64,000 bases of DNA from Parietichytrium sp. I65-24A. Its lineage: Eukaryota; Sar; Bigyra; Thraustochytrida; Thraustochytriidae. The translations under genes and the position numbers were made by a program. The stretch lies in contig BLSF01000008.1 of assembly GCA_012862575.1 (NCBI GenBank), positions 719,871 to 783,870 on the forward strand, written 5' to 3'. The notes below the pieces were generated by a model. That model made no database searches and had not been told where the DNA came from. It saw nothing but the letters and a program-made list of their open reading frames with translations. Shown piece by piece: positions 37,111-48,200 of the stretch. Every line of letters starts with the position of its first letter. The first letter of the stretch is position 1.

Positions 37111-39273
37111 CTACGAAATAATCTCGCACTTAGGAGACTCTGGAGAATGCGGAGCCAACTCTTCGTTCTTATTCGCATCCAAGAGAACAATCCGGAGCTT
37201 CAGAGTGTGGTGGGCGGGAACAGCACGATGTCGGGCAATTTCATCGCCACCTAAAGTCCTGAGCTTGGCGATGGTGAAGTCCGCCAAGAAGCTCGGGTGC
37301 TTGGAAATACTTACCGGAAAGGAAGCCAGATGTGCACATCTGGGGTACCCCTGAACACACAAAGTGTCGCTGCCATGACGACCCACGACCTCTTGCATCG
37401 ACGAGTATCCTCGAAACTGTACAGTGATTGTGTCATTGCTCAGTTCTACGTGTACCCAATCTGAGAGGCGAACACTGAACGCGGCCGCCCCTACAAATGA
37501 ACCTGGGGCCACCACAGCGAATCCTTCCGAGTCCACAGCACTGGCATATATTGTGGCCAGGATTGGCCCATGCGAAGGATTCACAAACCACTGTGGGTCT
37601 AAAAAATATGCGCTCCGTGTTTCGCCGGTGAGCATACACATAGACCTTGGGCTGATCCTTACACCCTCAATTATTGGATCCACTGAATAGCAAATGCGAA
37701 TGCAGCCAAACATGAGTCTATCGCCAAATTCATAATTTGCGGACTCTTTCAGTTGAATCTCGACCCGCACCGGTGAATCTGGCACGACCAATGACCCATT
37801 TACAGGCTCCAATATAACAACTTTCTCAACTAGCTCGGAAACGTCCATTTTCATGAAGCGATGGTACTCGGCGCTAGCGCAAACCTCCTCGGAGCCCCAC
37901 CGGAAAGCTTGATCGGTCGTAGATCGCGTCAACTGCTGCAGAATCAAGTGCGGTGCTGATTTATAAGCAAGTATGGTCCGGTGTGCCGTGAACGCGTCGA
38001 TTAAGAACCAGTCAATAGCACTCGAAACGCCATTTTGCCGTGCAAACTTCAAAAGCTCCATAGCTCCTCGCTTTCGGAGAATATAAGCGTGCGTGCCGCC
38101 ACCAAAGCTGCGCGGAGCACGAGAAAATGAGCGAACCTGAGACCACACCACGGCACTGACCAGGAACGGCTGGTCGTCAAGAAACCCAAGATAGAAGATG
38201 TCCCATCTCGGGTCCCATCTCACTGGCGAGTTCACCCACGAGGCTCTCCAGCGTTCTTCGAAATTTTCGGGGAGCTTGAAGTCATCCTCCAAAACTAAGA
38301 CAGCGTCTGTGTCGCCCAAGTTGATGTCGTTCTCTATCTCTGTCCATATTGCCAAGTGACTTAGAGCGCATCCAATTACGCCCTCCCGGAAGCCATGATC
38401 TTCGTACGGATTCGCTATGTTTCTACGGTCCACGCGAAAGAGGCGCCTGATGTCCTGTGTTAGATTCGCTGCTTTGCGACCATCAATTGCGTCAAAACGA
38501 GAGATCGGAAATGCTCTCTGCATACGAGACTCGAGGTCATCCAAACTCCTTGTCACGCTTTCCAATTGCTCCTCTGTACCTTTCAAGTGCACCGAAAGGC
38601 CTCTGGCGATCTCCGATGGGTGCTCCAAGCACCCTCGAAAGCTTTTAAAGAAACATATTCCCCTCGTCTCTCCGTTGCTTACCACGCAGGTGTCGCGAAG
38701 GGCTGTCGCGACTTTCCTCGCGGCCGCCAACACTTGCTCGACTCCGCTTACTGCCAAAACACCCGTCTCCAGATGTACGGACCGATCCAGGATCCGTCCA
38801 AGTGCATTCTCCCACATCCCATTCTCCACCGTCTCCCATCTATACAGCTCAACTCTTCCGAATCTCCTAATGGCGAACTCGCCGAGGCCGTTTTCGGCTT
38901 CAAAGTCCACGAGCCCTCTTCCCACTACCACGCACAGCCCGTACCCATCCACCTCCGCGACTTGGTACCTCACCGTGCACGCCTGCAGGATCAGAACACA
39001 GTCCACATCGTGGCGCCCTCGCAGTGAATCCGCCAGCTCTGCAGTCGTGAACTTCGCCGCAGTGACCTGCCTCCGCAGCCTCTCCGATATCATCGACTGA
39101 TGCGCCCAGTCGCTGTCCAGCGCGGACACGATGTCTGCCGCCACCTGCGCATCCTGTGCCACCGACCACGGCACGAGCACCTCCGCCCTTGCGCCATCCC
39201 ACACTGCACAAACGCCACCGGATACTAACCAAGGCAGAAGCGCTGCTAGCGCCAGCCACCGCAGCCCTCCCAT
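37111..39273 (-). CDS. Secretory-pathway glycosyltransferase family 25 protein
   Basis: GT25 enzymes transfer a sugar (galactose in collagen modification and bacterial LPS synthesis) from a nucleotide sugar. The frame opens at TTG; the first ATG (39273) begins a clear signal peptide (MGGLRWLALAALLPWLVSGG), giving 720 residues. Residues about 250-430 hold the GT25 core: RFDAIDGRKAANL, GVIGCALSHLAIWTEIE, DAVLVLEDDF with the metal-binding acidic motif at about 325-332, WDIFYLGFLDD, GGGTHAYILRKRGAMELL and IDWFLIDAF. The 220 residues before and 290 after the core match nothing I recognise. There is no C-terminal ER-retention signal or membrane anchor, so it is luminal or secreted. The acceptor is unknown. 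The gene is flanked by the two related small proteins. Confidence 0.9.
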   Translation of the reverse strand: MGGLRWLALAALLPWLVSGGVCAVWDGARAEVLVPWSVAQDAQVAADIVSALDSDWAHQSMISERLRRQVTAAKFTTAELADSLRGRHDVDCVLILQACTVRYQVAEVDGYGLCVVVGRGLVDFEAENGLGEFAIRRFGRVELYRWETVENGMWENALGRILDRSVHLETGVLAVSGVEQVLAAARKVATALRDTCVVSNGETRGICFFKSFRGCLEHPSEIARGLSVHLKGTEEQLESVTRSLDDLESRMQRAFPISRFDAIDGRKAANLTQDIRRLFRVDRRNIANPYEDHGFREGVIGCALSHLAIWTEIENDINLGDTDAVLVLEDDFKLPENFEERWRASWVNSPVRWDPRWDIFYLGFLDDQPFLVSAVVWSQVRSFSRAPRSFGGGTHAYILRKRGAMELLKFARQNGVSSAIDWFLIDAFTAHRTILAYKSAPHLILQQLTRSTTDQAFRWGSEEVCASAEYHRFMKMDVSELVEKVVILEPVNGSLVVPDSPVRVEIQLKESANYEFGDRLMFGCIRICYSVDPIIEGVRISPRSMCMLTGETRSAYFLDPQWFVNPSHGPILATIYASAVDSEGFAVVAPGSFVGAAAFSVRLSDWVHVELSNDTITVQFRGYSSMQEVVGRHGSDTLCVQGYPRCAHLASFPVSISKHPSFLADFTIAKLRTLGGDEIARHRAVPAHHTLKLRIVLLDANKNEELAPHSPESPKCEIIS

Positions 39274-39882
39274 CGCCGCCAAGAGCTCCTCGCGCAGCTC
39301 CTCAACTATGAACTAACCGTGCAATCCACGCACTCCGTAGTTGAACTTATGCTCTCAAGTTGAGAGAACTGGTAACGCTAGTGGCGGCGAGGCGTCCCCG
39401 GGGACCACAGTTCTTGAAGGGACCAATAGGACGGACGAGCGTTGGTGGGAGAGGCGGGAACCGGCTCGAAGCTGCGGAACTGGCACATTGGCAGTATTGG
39501 CAGATGGGGATCTACAGGATGGAACCGGAGATGGAAACCGGAGAGAGGATCTCCACGGCGGCGTTCAAGTGGGGCGGACCCATCCCGGCTGAGCGCGGCT
39601 GAGCGCAGTGGGCGCTCTCGCGGAATCTCGAGTCTACAGGGACGTGTCATTTTGGGCTGGGGAACAAGTGTCCGGAGAGCTCTTCTTTCTTTTATGTCGA
39701 CAATAACAATAAAAAGCCTGAGCCTGAGCCAGTGCAATTGCCGAAGGGCTGAGCTGCTTTGGCAGCGATTGTCAGGCACATTGAGAAAAGGATGTAGTTG
39801 TTCAATGAAAGGACAGGACGGTTGTGTGGAGTTATCTATTTACATCAGGGTGTCAAGCAGGCAAAGCGGTCAGGTTTAACGT
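39274..39882. other. Spacer between GT25 gene and small protein B
   Basis: Upstream of GT25 and downstream of protein B. GC-rich around 39390-39600 with frames on both strands, none supported. Confidence 0.4.
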
Positions 39883-40182
39883 TCAAGCAGACTCAAAGAG
39901 CTCGCGAACATCATCTGGATGCACTCGGAATGGAGGTGGCACGTACAGCGGCTCGAGGCCCAGCGCATACCCGGTGAGCACCCCTGTGACCGCAATTTGG
40001 ACGAGCCCGGTGGCGGAAATCCCATCCGAAGCGCTTGCCCTCGAAGCGTGCTGGAAGACGTGTTTTCTGTACGCTCCGGACTTGCCAAAGTGCTGCTTCA
40101 TTTGCCCAAGGCGCTCAGCTGGCTGCGCGAGCTGGGTCTTGGCGACTGCCATGGCCAATCGTCTGCTTCCGGCGCTGAGCAT
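39883..40182 (-). CDS. Small single-span protein B, related to protein A at 35665-35949
   Basis: 99 residues from the ATG at 40182. An ATG 12 codons upstream exists, but it sits in a TATA-like ATATATAAC stretch, so I prefer the inner one. The N-terminal 50 residues are basic and Ala/Gln/Ser-rich with no Asp or Glu except two, like a mitochondrial presequence. A hydrophobic segment (GLVQIAVTGVLTGYALGL, about 56-73) is followed by EPLYVPPPFRVHPDDVREL. The shared pattern with protein A covers the span and the C-terminal tail only. It may be a subunit of a membrane complex; function is unknown. Confidence 0.65.
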   Translation of the reverse strand: MLSAGSRRLAMAVAKTQLAQPAERLGQMKQHFGKSGAYRKHVFQHASRASASDGISATGLVQIAVTGVLTGYALGLEPLYVPPPFRVHPDDVRELFESA

Positions 40183-41183
40183 CTTCGCTTGCTTGCTTGC
40201 TTTGTTATATATGTGCACACAAAGGTGATTGACTGTGAATCTGCGGACTCTGAATTTTGATTGCTTTGCTCAAAAGGACGTGCTTGTTTGGGGTCTGCTT
40301 CTCGCACGAATCGTTTCTCTTCTTTCAATTGATTGAGACAGTGATGAATGAATGAATGAATGTGAAACTGTGCAAGTCTTTCGTCGGCAATTTAATTTCG
40401 GATCTGTTGCAGTGACGAAGGTAGCACCCACTACGCAGCCCGTACTGTGGACGCGTGAGGATTGTTTCTCTTGTTTCGGCTAATAGGCTCCAATGACGCG
40501 GACTGTTTCATTCTGTTCCGCTGTTCCGCATCAGATACTAATTGTCGCTCGATGCTCCCCAAATGAACCAATTACTAATAGCATTTGCGTATGTGATGGG
40601 GGTATAAGGCAATATTATCTAAATTGTGCTGGGATACTGTTGGCCCGAAAATGAAGTAAGGTTGTCCTCTGTTTCTTCAGAAACATTCTCCTAGACAATA
40701 GTTCCTTGATCGTTTAAATTCTTGTTCTTTTGTTCCCTCATTCGTCTTTTGTCTTTTGTCTTTTCTGTGCCGTTTTGTAACTCCAAAAGCCTTGAGAACG
40801 AGTCGAAATCGTTACGTCCACAAAGCTTCAACCACTATATATCGTTCAAAGTGGTCGGCTCCATTCACCATTTTCCCCCTCCTTTTTTTTCAAACACTTT
40901 CCAAATGATGACCGAGCACTTCGGCTAGCTAGCAGATCTACTACGAAGCGGGTGGGTTCTCCAGAGAAGAACCGAAATCCTCCGGGCTGGAGAACCCGAC
41001 CTCTAAAGACTCTTGAAATTCTTGATCAAGATCAAAATTCAACAATGAATTGGACAAGTGACAAAGTATGACCAAGTGACAGTAACACGAATACACGAAT
41101 ACACGAACACATGTTCTGAACGAATACTTGTGGCAACGCGGCCGAGGGAGGAGTAAATTGGGCGACTGAATAAGCGTGAGAAA
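40183..41183. other. Divergent spacer between small protein B and TFIIH p34
   Basis: It contains GAAT tetramers at 40345-40362 and TCTTTTG units at 40743-40765. No gene is supported. Confidence 0.45.
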
Positions 41184-42050
41184 ATGGAGCAGGCCAGCAG
41201 GCCCAGCATGGTGACGGTGGTGATGGACGTGGATGAAGAGTCGTGGGCGCAAGTGACGATGGCGTCAATGAAGTCGCTGAGCGAGATGGACCACGCCGAG
41301 CCGGAGGAAGCCATGTCGCTGGCGGCGGCACTGAAGAGCGTGGTAGTGTTCCTGAGCGCTGTGACGCTGATGGACAGGGAGAACCGCGTGGCGCTCTTCG
41401 CGCAATGCCCCGATGGCCGCGCAGAGCAGTGGTCGCAGGAAGGAGTGCCGCTCAAGCAAGCCGTGAATGCAAAAGTGAAGAAGTTTTGTGAGAGAATGGA
41501 GAATGCAGGTGCTTCGCGGGGTGCGTCGAGTCTTGCTGGGTCGCTGTCAATGGCGCTTTGTCACACACACAGAGTTGTGCAGGAGCAAAAGCTCAGATTC
41601 GGCGTTGAGCCACAGGCGAAAGTGGTGGTTGTTCAGGCGCGCCCTGACGATGCCTCGCAATACATCGCTTCAATGAACTCGGCCTTTGCTGCCCAAAAAA
41701 ATTCGATTTGTATAGACGTATGCGACTTTACGACGAAGCGATCGTCGATCCTTCAGCAAGTTGCCCACCTCTCGGGAGGGATTCTTCAGCACTTTTCAGG
41801 AATCTCTGCTGGCGCCTTCACGCAACACCTCCTGACAATCTACCTCCCGGACGTTTCGGAGCGCAAATCACTCTTAAAAGCACCACCTCAAGCACCTATA
41901 GTTTTAGAAGCAGCCTGCTTTTGCCACGGCGAGCTGAAATCAAGAGGCTTCGTTTGCTCGGTATGTCTATCCGTGTTCTGTAGAGACCCGAGCACATCAC
42001 AAGCAACTTGTCCAACTTGCAAGACCAGAATTCTGCTAAAACTGGCGTAG
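41184..42050 (+). CDS. TFB4: TFIIH core subunit p34 (Tfb4/GTF2H3)
   Basis: A subunit of the TFIIH core used in transcription initiation and nucleotide-excision repair; it binds the p44 subunit. 288 residues against about 300 in animals. The N-terminal 230 residues form the vWA-like domain (VTVVMDVDEESW at the first strand, VVVVQARPDDASQYIASMNS, then AAQKNSICIDVCDF and LLTIYLPD). The C-terminal C4 zinc domain is complete: CFCHGELKSRGFVCSVCLSV and a final CPTC pair (about residues 245-282). The ATG at 41184 is the first in frame and precedes the first strand. The gene is intronless and ends 87 bases before the opposing gene. Confidence 0.96.
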   Translation: MEQASRPSMVTVVMDVDEESWAQVTMASMKSLSEMDHAEPEEAMSLAAALKSVVVFLSAVTLMDRENRVALFAQCPDGRAEQWSQEGVPLKQAVNAKVKKFCERMENAGASRGASSLAGSLSMALCHTHRVVQEQKLRFGVEPQAKVVVVQARPDDASQYIASMNSAFAAQKNSICIDVCDFTTKRSSILQQVAHLSGGILQHFSGISAGAFTQHLLTIYLPDVSERKSLLKAPPQAPIVLEAACFCHGELKSRGFVCSVCLSVFCRDPSTSQATCPTCKTRILLKLA

Positions 42051-42090
42051 AACGTACATATACTTTTCAATTTTTCGAAACAAAACACAC

Positions 42091-42096
42091 AATAAA
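42091..42096 (+). promoter_or_regulatory. AATAAA polyadenylation signal of TFB4
   Basis: Canonical AATAAA 41 bases after the TFB4 stop, within the 87-base gap to the convergent gene. Confidence 0.4.
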
Positions 42097-42137
42097 CCTG
42101 GATTTAATCGCTCCTAAATATTTTGAGAGGTCTTCTC

Positions 42138-43820
42138 TCACAAGTTCCTCTTGCAGATTTGGCAGTACTGTTCTTGAACGTCGCCCTCACTAGCTTCCCC
42201 GTCCTCTGTTCTCTGATGAGACTTTTCTTGGCCTTCTCCGCTGTCCGTTTCCGCCTCTTTATCTGAGTCCCCCTCAGCGTCGTAAGAGAGGCCTTTCCCG
42301 TTCAATTTACGAACGAGGTATTTTTCATACTCCTGCTCATCTTCGTATGCACATTTGCAAAGTTGGTCGCGGAGGGGGTCGAGGCCGACAAGTCTGACGA
42401 ACGCAGTTACATTCGTGCATTTCGCGCACATGAGCGGTCCTCTATCGTCTCTGTTGCCGTTGCTGTTTGCTCCAGAAACTTGCGATTGGCTCTGTAAAAC
42501 GTAGTCAAAATTTCGTAAAGAGGCGGTGCTGTTCGATCTCCCTGCATCACTCGACGCCCACCTGCATGGAACGGCTAGCACAAGATGGCCAACTATCTCA
42601 GGCTTGGCCAATTGTCTCTGCCGCTTGCGCGTTGCGCGCTGTCTGGTTTTCTGAGCAGCGACAAGTGCCTTTTGACGTTCTTTCTTGTCGTAAAATTGCC
42701 CCTCTCCCGTTTGCCGAAGTTTGCGCTGCACCTGCCTCTCTTCCTCGCTCTCCCGAAGCAAAACCTCCACTTCGTGAGCTTCTCCATACGGATTACTACC
42801 TTCATGATATGTCGCTATTTGAAAGGAAAGGTAATCTTCAGAACCGCACTCAATTTCTCGCAGCACGTTGTTCACGGCCGCAATTTCGCCTCTCAAAGCC
42901 TCGATCGTCTTCTTCCATTGCTGCTTTCTCAGACGACTAAACATGCGCCTAACTTTTCGCCATAGCCAAATATTGCCAAGAACAGAAATGGAACCGATGG
43001 CGATCTGAGCAGGATCTCCAGAAACCATCAGAGCTGGGCTGAATCCGACTGCTCCAAACGCGATAGCAAACCAGACGCCTGTCACGAGCAAAGCCATGAA
43101 GGCGTACAGGGTGCCCATTCGCTTCTTGGGCACGTACTTTCTTAAAACTGTGTTGAACCTCTGATCGATGGCCGTACGAACCGTACGTTTCTGCACCTTG
43201 AAGTTTTGCAACAAGTTGGCGTACAAGGCATTGCCCTCGTCTAGCTGGAACAACATCGTCTTTGGGTCTAAAGGCAAGTAAAATTGCCGATAAGGCGTCC
43301 TGCCCACCTCCAATTTCAGACATTCGAATCGGCTTGGCTCGGGCAACTTAACTTTACGCATGAACCGGCAGCACAGAATGCTCTTCAGCGTTGCCCGTTG
43401 TTCCATCTGCAGCCTCCTTTTTAAAAAGGCTTGCTCACGCTCAATATCAACGTCATGCCTCGGAACAAACATGTATCTGGAGAACGTTGCTTCTGCCTGA
43501 ACCTTGGGTCTGGTAAGCTCCTGAGAACCGAATTCAGTGGCTATTAGATCCTGATCCACGTGCTCATGCGCGTTCATGGTAATCATATACCTTTCCTCCA
43601 AGTCCAAGTCAACCGCCTTGGGCATGAAAGACACCTCGATGGAGGTGGCGGTGTAGGTGATTTTCGATTTCTTCACCACACTTTCCTTGTCCGCTGCGTT
43701 GCCTTCCCACTCGCGCCGCACGCTTGCCCTGAGGACCTTCGACAGAAGCACGTCATCCTCGTGAACTAGGCTTTGCAAATAGGCTTTTGGTACGACGCCT
43801 CTTGCGTTTCGTTTGGCCAT
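42138..43820 (-). CDS. Uncharacterised two-span membrane protein with C-terminal cysteine pairs
   Basis: 560 residues from the ATG at 43820; the frame continues upstream only to a GTG. The N-terminal 235 residues are soluble, with the basic segment FMRKVKLPEPSRFECLKLEV and a pattern of beta strands. Two hydrophobic spans follow at about 237-260 and 271-288, separated by a short loop, so both ends are on the same side. After the spans comes a long Arg/Gln/Glu-rich coiled-coil region (300-400). Near the end there are Cys pairs CAKC and CKC, then an acidic stretch and a terminal CQIC, possibly a split zinc ribbon. No family is recognised. It is convergent with TFB4, and the two 3' ends are close together. 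Confidence 0.75.
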   Translation of the reverse strand: MAKRNARGVVPKAYLQSLVHEDDVLLSKVLRASVRREWEGNAADKESVVKKSKITYTATSIEVSFMPKAVDLDLEERYMITMNAHEHVDQDLIATEFGSQELTRPKVQAEATFSRYMFVPRHDVDIEREQAFLKRRLQMEQRATLKSILCCRFMRKVKLPEPSRFECLKLEVGRTPYRQFYLPLDPKTMLFQLDEGNALYANLLQNFKVQKRTVRTAIDQRFNTVLRKYVPKKRMGTLYAFMALLVTGVWFAIAFGAVGFSPALMVSGDPAQIAIGSISVLGNIWLWRKVRRMFSRLRKQQWKKTIEALRGEIAAVNNVLREIECGSEDYLSFQIATYHEGSNPYGEAHEVEVLLRESEEERQVQRKLRQTGEGQFYDKKERQKALVAAQKTRQRATRKRQRQLAKPEIVGHLVLAVPCRWASSDAGRSNSTASLRNFDYVLQSQSQVSGANSNGNRDDRGPLMCAKCTNVTAFVRLVGLDPLRDQLCKCAYEDEQEYEKYLVRKLNGKGLSYDAEGDSDKEAETDSGEGQEKSHQRTEDGEASEGDVQEQYCQICKRNL

Positions 43821-45216
43821 GCCATAGCTTTGCGGCGGCTCGGCGAACCCAAGTCCCCCGCGCGACCGCACTCAACACGTCTCGAGACGCCTCGCTTCAG
43901 GTCCTTCACGTGGCAAGCGCCAACCCAGTCTTCGAGGAACGAAAAGTTGAGCCTCTACTAGCCCCATTACACTTACAAAGGCCATACAAATTGACAGTGA
44001 TCTCTTCTACACGAGCTCTGCTCAAGAATTGAATGAGAACAAGTTGAACAAGTGCTTTATTTTTTCGCTTTTTGCTGTCAATCATTGTTGTCGAAATAGA
44101 GTTTGGGAGTTTGGTTTCGACCGATCGCTTCACTTGGCGAAACAGAGTGCTTTCTTCTCTTTCTTCTCTTCTTTCACCGAGTTTGGACAATCACACCCAA
44201 CTGTGCATGTTCACATCATTCACGTCCTCCTCATCAATTGAAAAAGACGATAGGTCAACGTCTGCGGAACGCAATCATTTAACGGACACTGATCAGAGGA
44301 ACAGTTCTCTCAGTCGGGAACGGTCATATCGGACTTTCACTATCTGCCTATACTCTTACAATTTTAAACCCCATGGTTGCTCCGGGGTCCGGTATTAGAA
44401 GTATTTGAGGAGTTAGATGGTCAGTCGGACTTGAACATAATAACAGCTCTGCTGTTCATTTTGAGACTGTGAAACAACAAGAGAGAGCAGCGAAACCACA
44501 CGGAGACAAACAGAACAGAACGAGAGAGGAAGAAAGAAAGGAAAAGAGAGAGAGAGAGAGAGAGAGAGAAAGAAACCGACTTGGCATTTCCAATACAGCG
44601 GAGTGGTACCGCCCTGAAAATCTAACGGCGTCAAGTACGAGGGGCTACTGAAACTCGACATTGAGTTTTCAACAATGAACGACCTTTGTCTGAGGCTCGA
44701 GGGTAGAGAGATGTATAGGGAGAGGAAAAGAACTAGCTTGCTACTGAGTACCGTGTGCAAAGAGGCTGAGATGAACGTACACTCGCAGGTACTGAGAGTA
44801 CACCACGTAGGTTGCAAAGAGACGGGGTTGTGAACTGTTTGGCAGTACTCGCGTCCTCTGGCAATGCACGTTACATTGCACAGGAATCCGGCTGCTGTAC
44901 CTGGCCAGGCAAACCAGACAGCGGAATAGAGCAAGTGAAGAGACAGAGGTTCGCAGCCGCGTTAATATCGCCTCGACTTGGCGCGTCAAGGGGCTTGGCA
45001 GCGCCCGTGCATGGTGAGACGAAGCAAACCTCTGCCCTTGTGTCTTCTTCGATCGCAGAGGTTTCTTTGCTTTTCTTGTTAAGGAGGAAGGGAGGGTAAG
45101 GCAGCAGCGAAACGTCTCACAAGGAGTCTCCTCAAGCGGAAGCTAGCATTTTCTGCTGGCGTATCACACAGGTTCGCCTCGCGGCGCAGAAATAGTTGCG
45201 CCGCACGCTCTCAAGC
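43821..45216. other. Spacer between membrane protein and SPT/EGF gene
   Basis: Divergent intergenic region with a GA microsatellite at 44546-44571. No coding region is supported, including the short frames around 44812-45099. Confidence 0.5.
44546..44571 (+). repeat. GA microsatellite
   Basis: About 13 GA units, 645 bases upstream of the SPT/EGF gene. Confidence 0.85.
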
Positions 45217-48200
45217 ATGCGTATGCGGGGGCCGCAGCTCTTGCTTGGGCTGCTCTCCTTGGCTCTTCATGTGCTAAACACCAATGCAGTGATACATCGG
45301 GATTGTTCGAAGACGTACCAGCTGGCGTACTATTGCAGACACTATGACAATTGTTATTGGGACTCGTCGACCGCAACATGTCGAAATGTCGAAAATTTCG
45401 TGTACCCAACTCAATCGCCTACATATGCTCCGACCCAGGTGTTGTCTCCAGTAGATGGAGGCTGCGCAAGTGCAAGCTCAAAGGCAGTTTGTTTAACATA
45501 TATGGACTGCGTCTGGAAGAATTCACAATGTAAAGATGGCCCGCCGACAAGCAGACCAACGACCTCACCGACAAAGTCTCCGAGCCGATCGCCAACGAGT
45601 TCACCCACGAATGCACCTTCGAAATCGCCAACCCCCAAGCCAACAAGGAGTCCGACACAGTCCCCGACTAAGCTCCCGACGTTCGCGCCTTCCAAAGCAC
45701 CTTCGCAGGCGCCGAGTAAGGCCCCAACTTCGTCGCCTACGAATGCACCAACTTCAACACCCACGAAGTCGCCTTCAGGTGCTCCCACAAACGAACCGAC
45801 CTTCACTCCGTCGAGATCACCTACGACTTCCAAGCCGACAAAATCCCCCGTTTCGTTTATGCCCACGGCATCTCCGACCCAAGCTCCGACTGATATCCCG
45901 ACATCAACTCCGACAACGGCCGCCCCTTCTTCTTCGCCAACTTCGACGCCTACGGAGCAACCGACTCTTGATCCAACTCGGAGCCCGTCGTATGCACCGT
46001 CAAAGTCTCCGACATCTACCCCGACCTCGTCACCAACGACAGCAGCTCCAACGAAAGCGCCTACTTCGTCGCCTACGCAACCTACGGCGACCCCGACCAC
46101 GAAGCCAACTACCATGAGTCCAAGCGCATCACCAAGCCAAACTCCTACGCTTTCACCTTCGTTTGCGCCAACGGAGGCACCTACGTCGCCAGATTCGATC
46201 GCATCCATAATTCGAGTGCAGGACATTTTGTCCCCGGATGAGAATGCCACCTTCAATCTCTTTTACACCCCGCACAAGGCCTTGCAAGTCAAGGAGGTCC
46301 TGGAATTCATGACTATGCAGCTCGTGGGAGATGAGTACTTTGGAGACCTTGAGGAGAGAACGTTTCACGAGCAGGTCATGACTCAAACAGCCATAAATAT
46401 ATCCAAAGTCGATGACTTGAATTCCACAGAAAGAGCGGGCCTGTTGGCAAACTTGACAATTGCACATTGCAGCGAAGCAATAGATGGACTTACTCACTGC
46501 CACATTGCAGACTGGAATAGCTCCGACTTTGACGAGGCGTCAGCAGCACGACAGCTTCTTGTGAGCGATGCCGAAGGATCGCTTTTGTATCCGTTCTACA
46601 TCGTCCGAGCCTTCCGGGCTGTCGGCTTTGATAACCTCTACAAGATCTCTGATGCTCAAACGGGTTCTGGAAGTAATGCTGGGCTGCTGCCTACGCGGGT
46701 CAGTGGAGGGATGGTGAGCCTCTATGACACCTCCACCCGGAGCAAAAGTGAGCAAATTAGTGCAATCCACAGCTCAATCGACCGGATCGAAGAGACCTAC
46801 GCCGAAAACTTCAATGAGATCTTGGAGTATAATAGAACCTTCGACTCGAATCCTTGCGCAATCGACCCCTGTTCTGGGCACGGCTCTTGTTACGTAAACT
46901 CCACCACGAGCCTTGAAGAATGTGTATGCGAGAGCGGATACATCGGCACCTCCTGTGAAACGTACACCCCTAAGCCGACAGAGAGTCCAACGGCTGGGCC
47001 AACTGCAGGTCCAACCATGCCAGGATCTTCCATCGCGTTTAGCGCCTTTCAATCTTTCCTTTCAGCGGATTACGATGCCGAGTTTTCGTTATCCTTTGGA
47101 TTTGAGCCTCCACTTGACATTGCAGCTCTTGAGTTTTGGGACAATCTGATGACTTCTGACTCCTTCTTAAGCAACGAAACAGAGAGAAACGTCGACCAGA
47201 TTGTTTTGGTACAGACTGGCATCATGGTGGAGGAGTATTACAGAATGACACATGATGAACTTGAAAGTATTCGGACTCAAGTGGACGAGTATTTTTGTGA
47301 TAGAAACCTGGAAGGCATGCGCTATTGTCAGGCGTGGAATACCGATAACCTTGCAAACGCGTCTCTCTCCAGGCTTCTCTCCACAAACGCATTGGACATC
47401 CCTTTCATCTTAATTCGGTCTTACAACACATCAACTGCCATTGATATTCTTGAGGAATGTCAGCAAAGCCCGACGTTGCAGTCATCAGGGGCAACTCTTT
47501 TGGATTGTCAGATCTTAGGTGGCATAGCCAACATTTTCGAAGCCAATGTAGACACAACCGCGGAGAAATCATCCCAGTTGCAGTCTTTGATCTTGGCATC
47601 CATGGAGAGTTTGAAAACCACTTTGTGGGATGTCCGTGGTACAAATTTGATTCTCCCTGACACTTTAGCACCAAACCCGTGCCACTTTAACACATGTTCA
47701 GGACACGGGACCTGTAGCTTCGATAGCAGCGGCGAGGAGAGTTGTACTTGTGACAACGGACATTATGGCTCCACATGTGACCAGAGCATAGGCTATGATA
47801 CAGGATCTGACGATGACAATAAAGACGACAAGGACGATAGTTGGATCGGTGCTGCTATCGCTGGAACGTTCTGCGGTGTAGCTGCTGTATGCTTTGGTGC
47901 TCTCTTTTTGGTGAAGCGCCGCCGTGCAAAGAAGCCCACGGCCGTGGAGCCAGAGAAGGAAAATAACAAAGACGGCCCTGAAGCAAACGATAAATTTAGC
48001 AACTCGAGAAAACCTGGAGATACAGCCATGCCTCCTACAGACGATGCTTTGGCAACGAGAAATTCGAGTAAAATGGACAACATATCTGCCACTTGGTCCT
48101 CCACCGCGCTGGACACCAAAAAGCTTCGAGCCCTAGCTCCGAAGGTAAGCCCCGTGCCTCCGCGTATGCCACAACTTTCCGAGATCCACCGAATATCTGC

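Noticed and set aside
45411-46256. 281-residue Gly/Val/Asp-rich antisense frame
   Set aside because: It is the reverse of the SPT codon repeats; its repeat structure is fully explained by the sense repeat.
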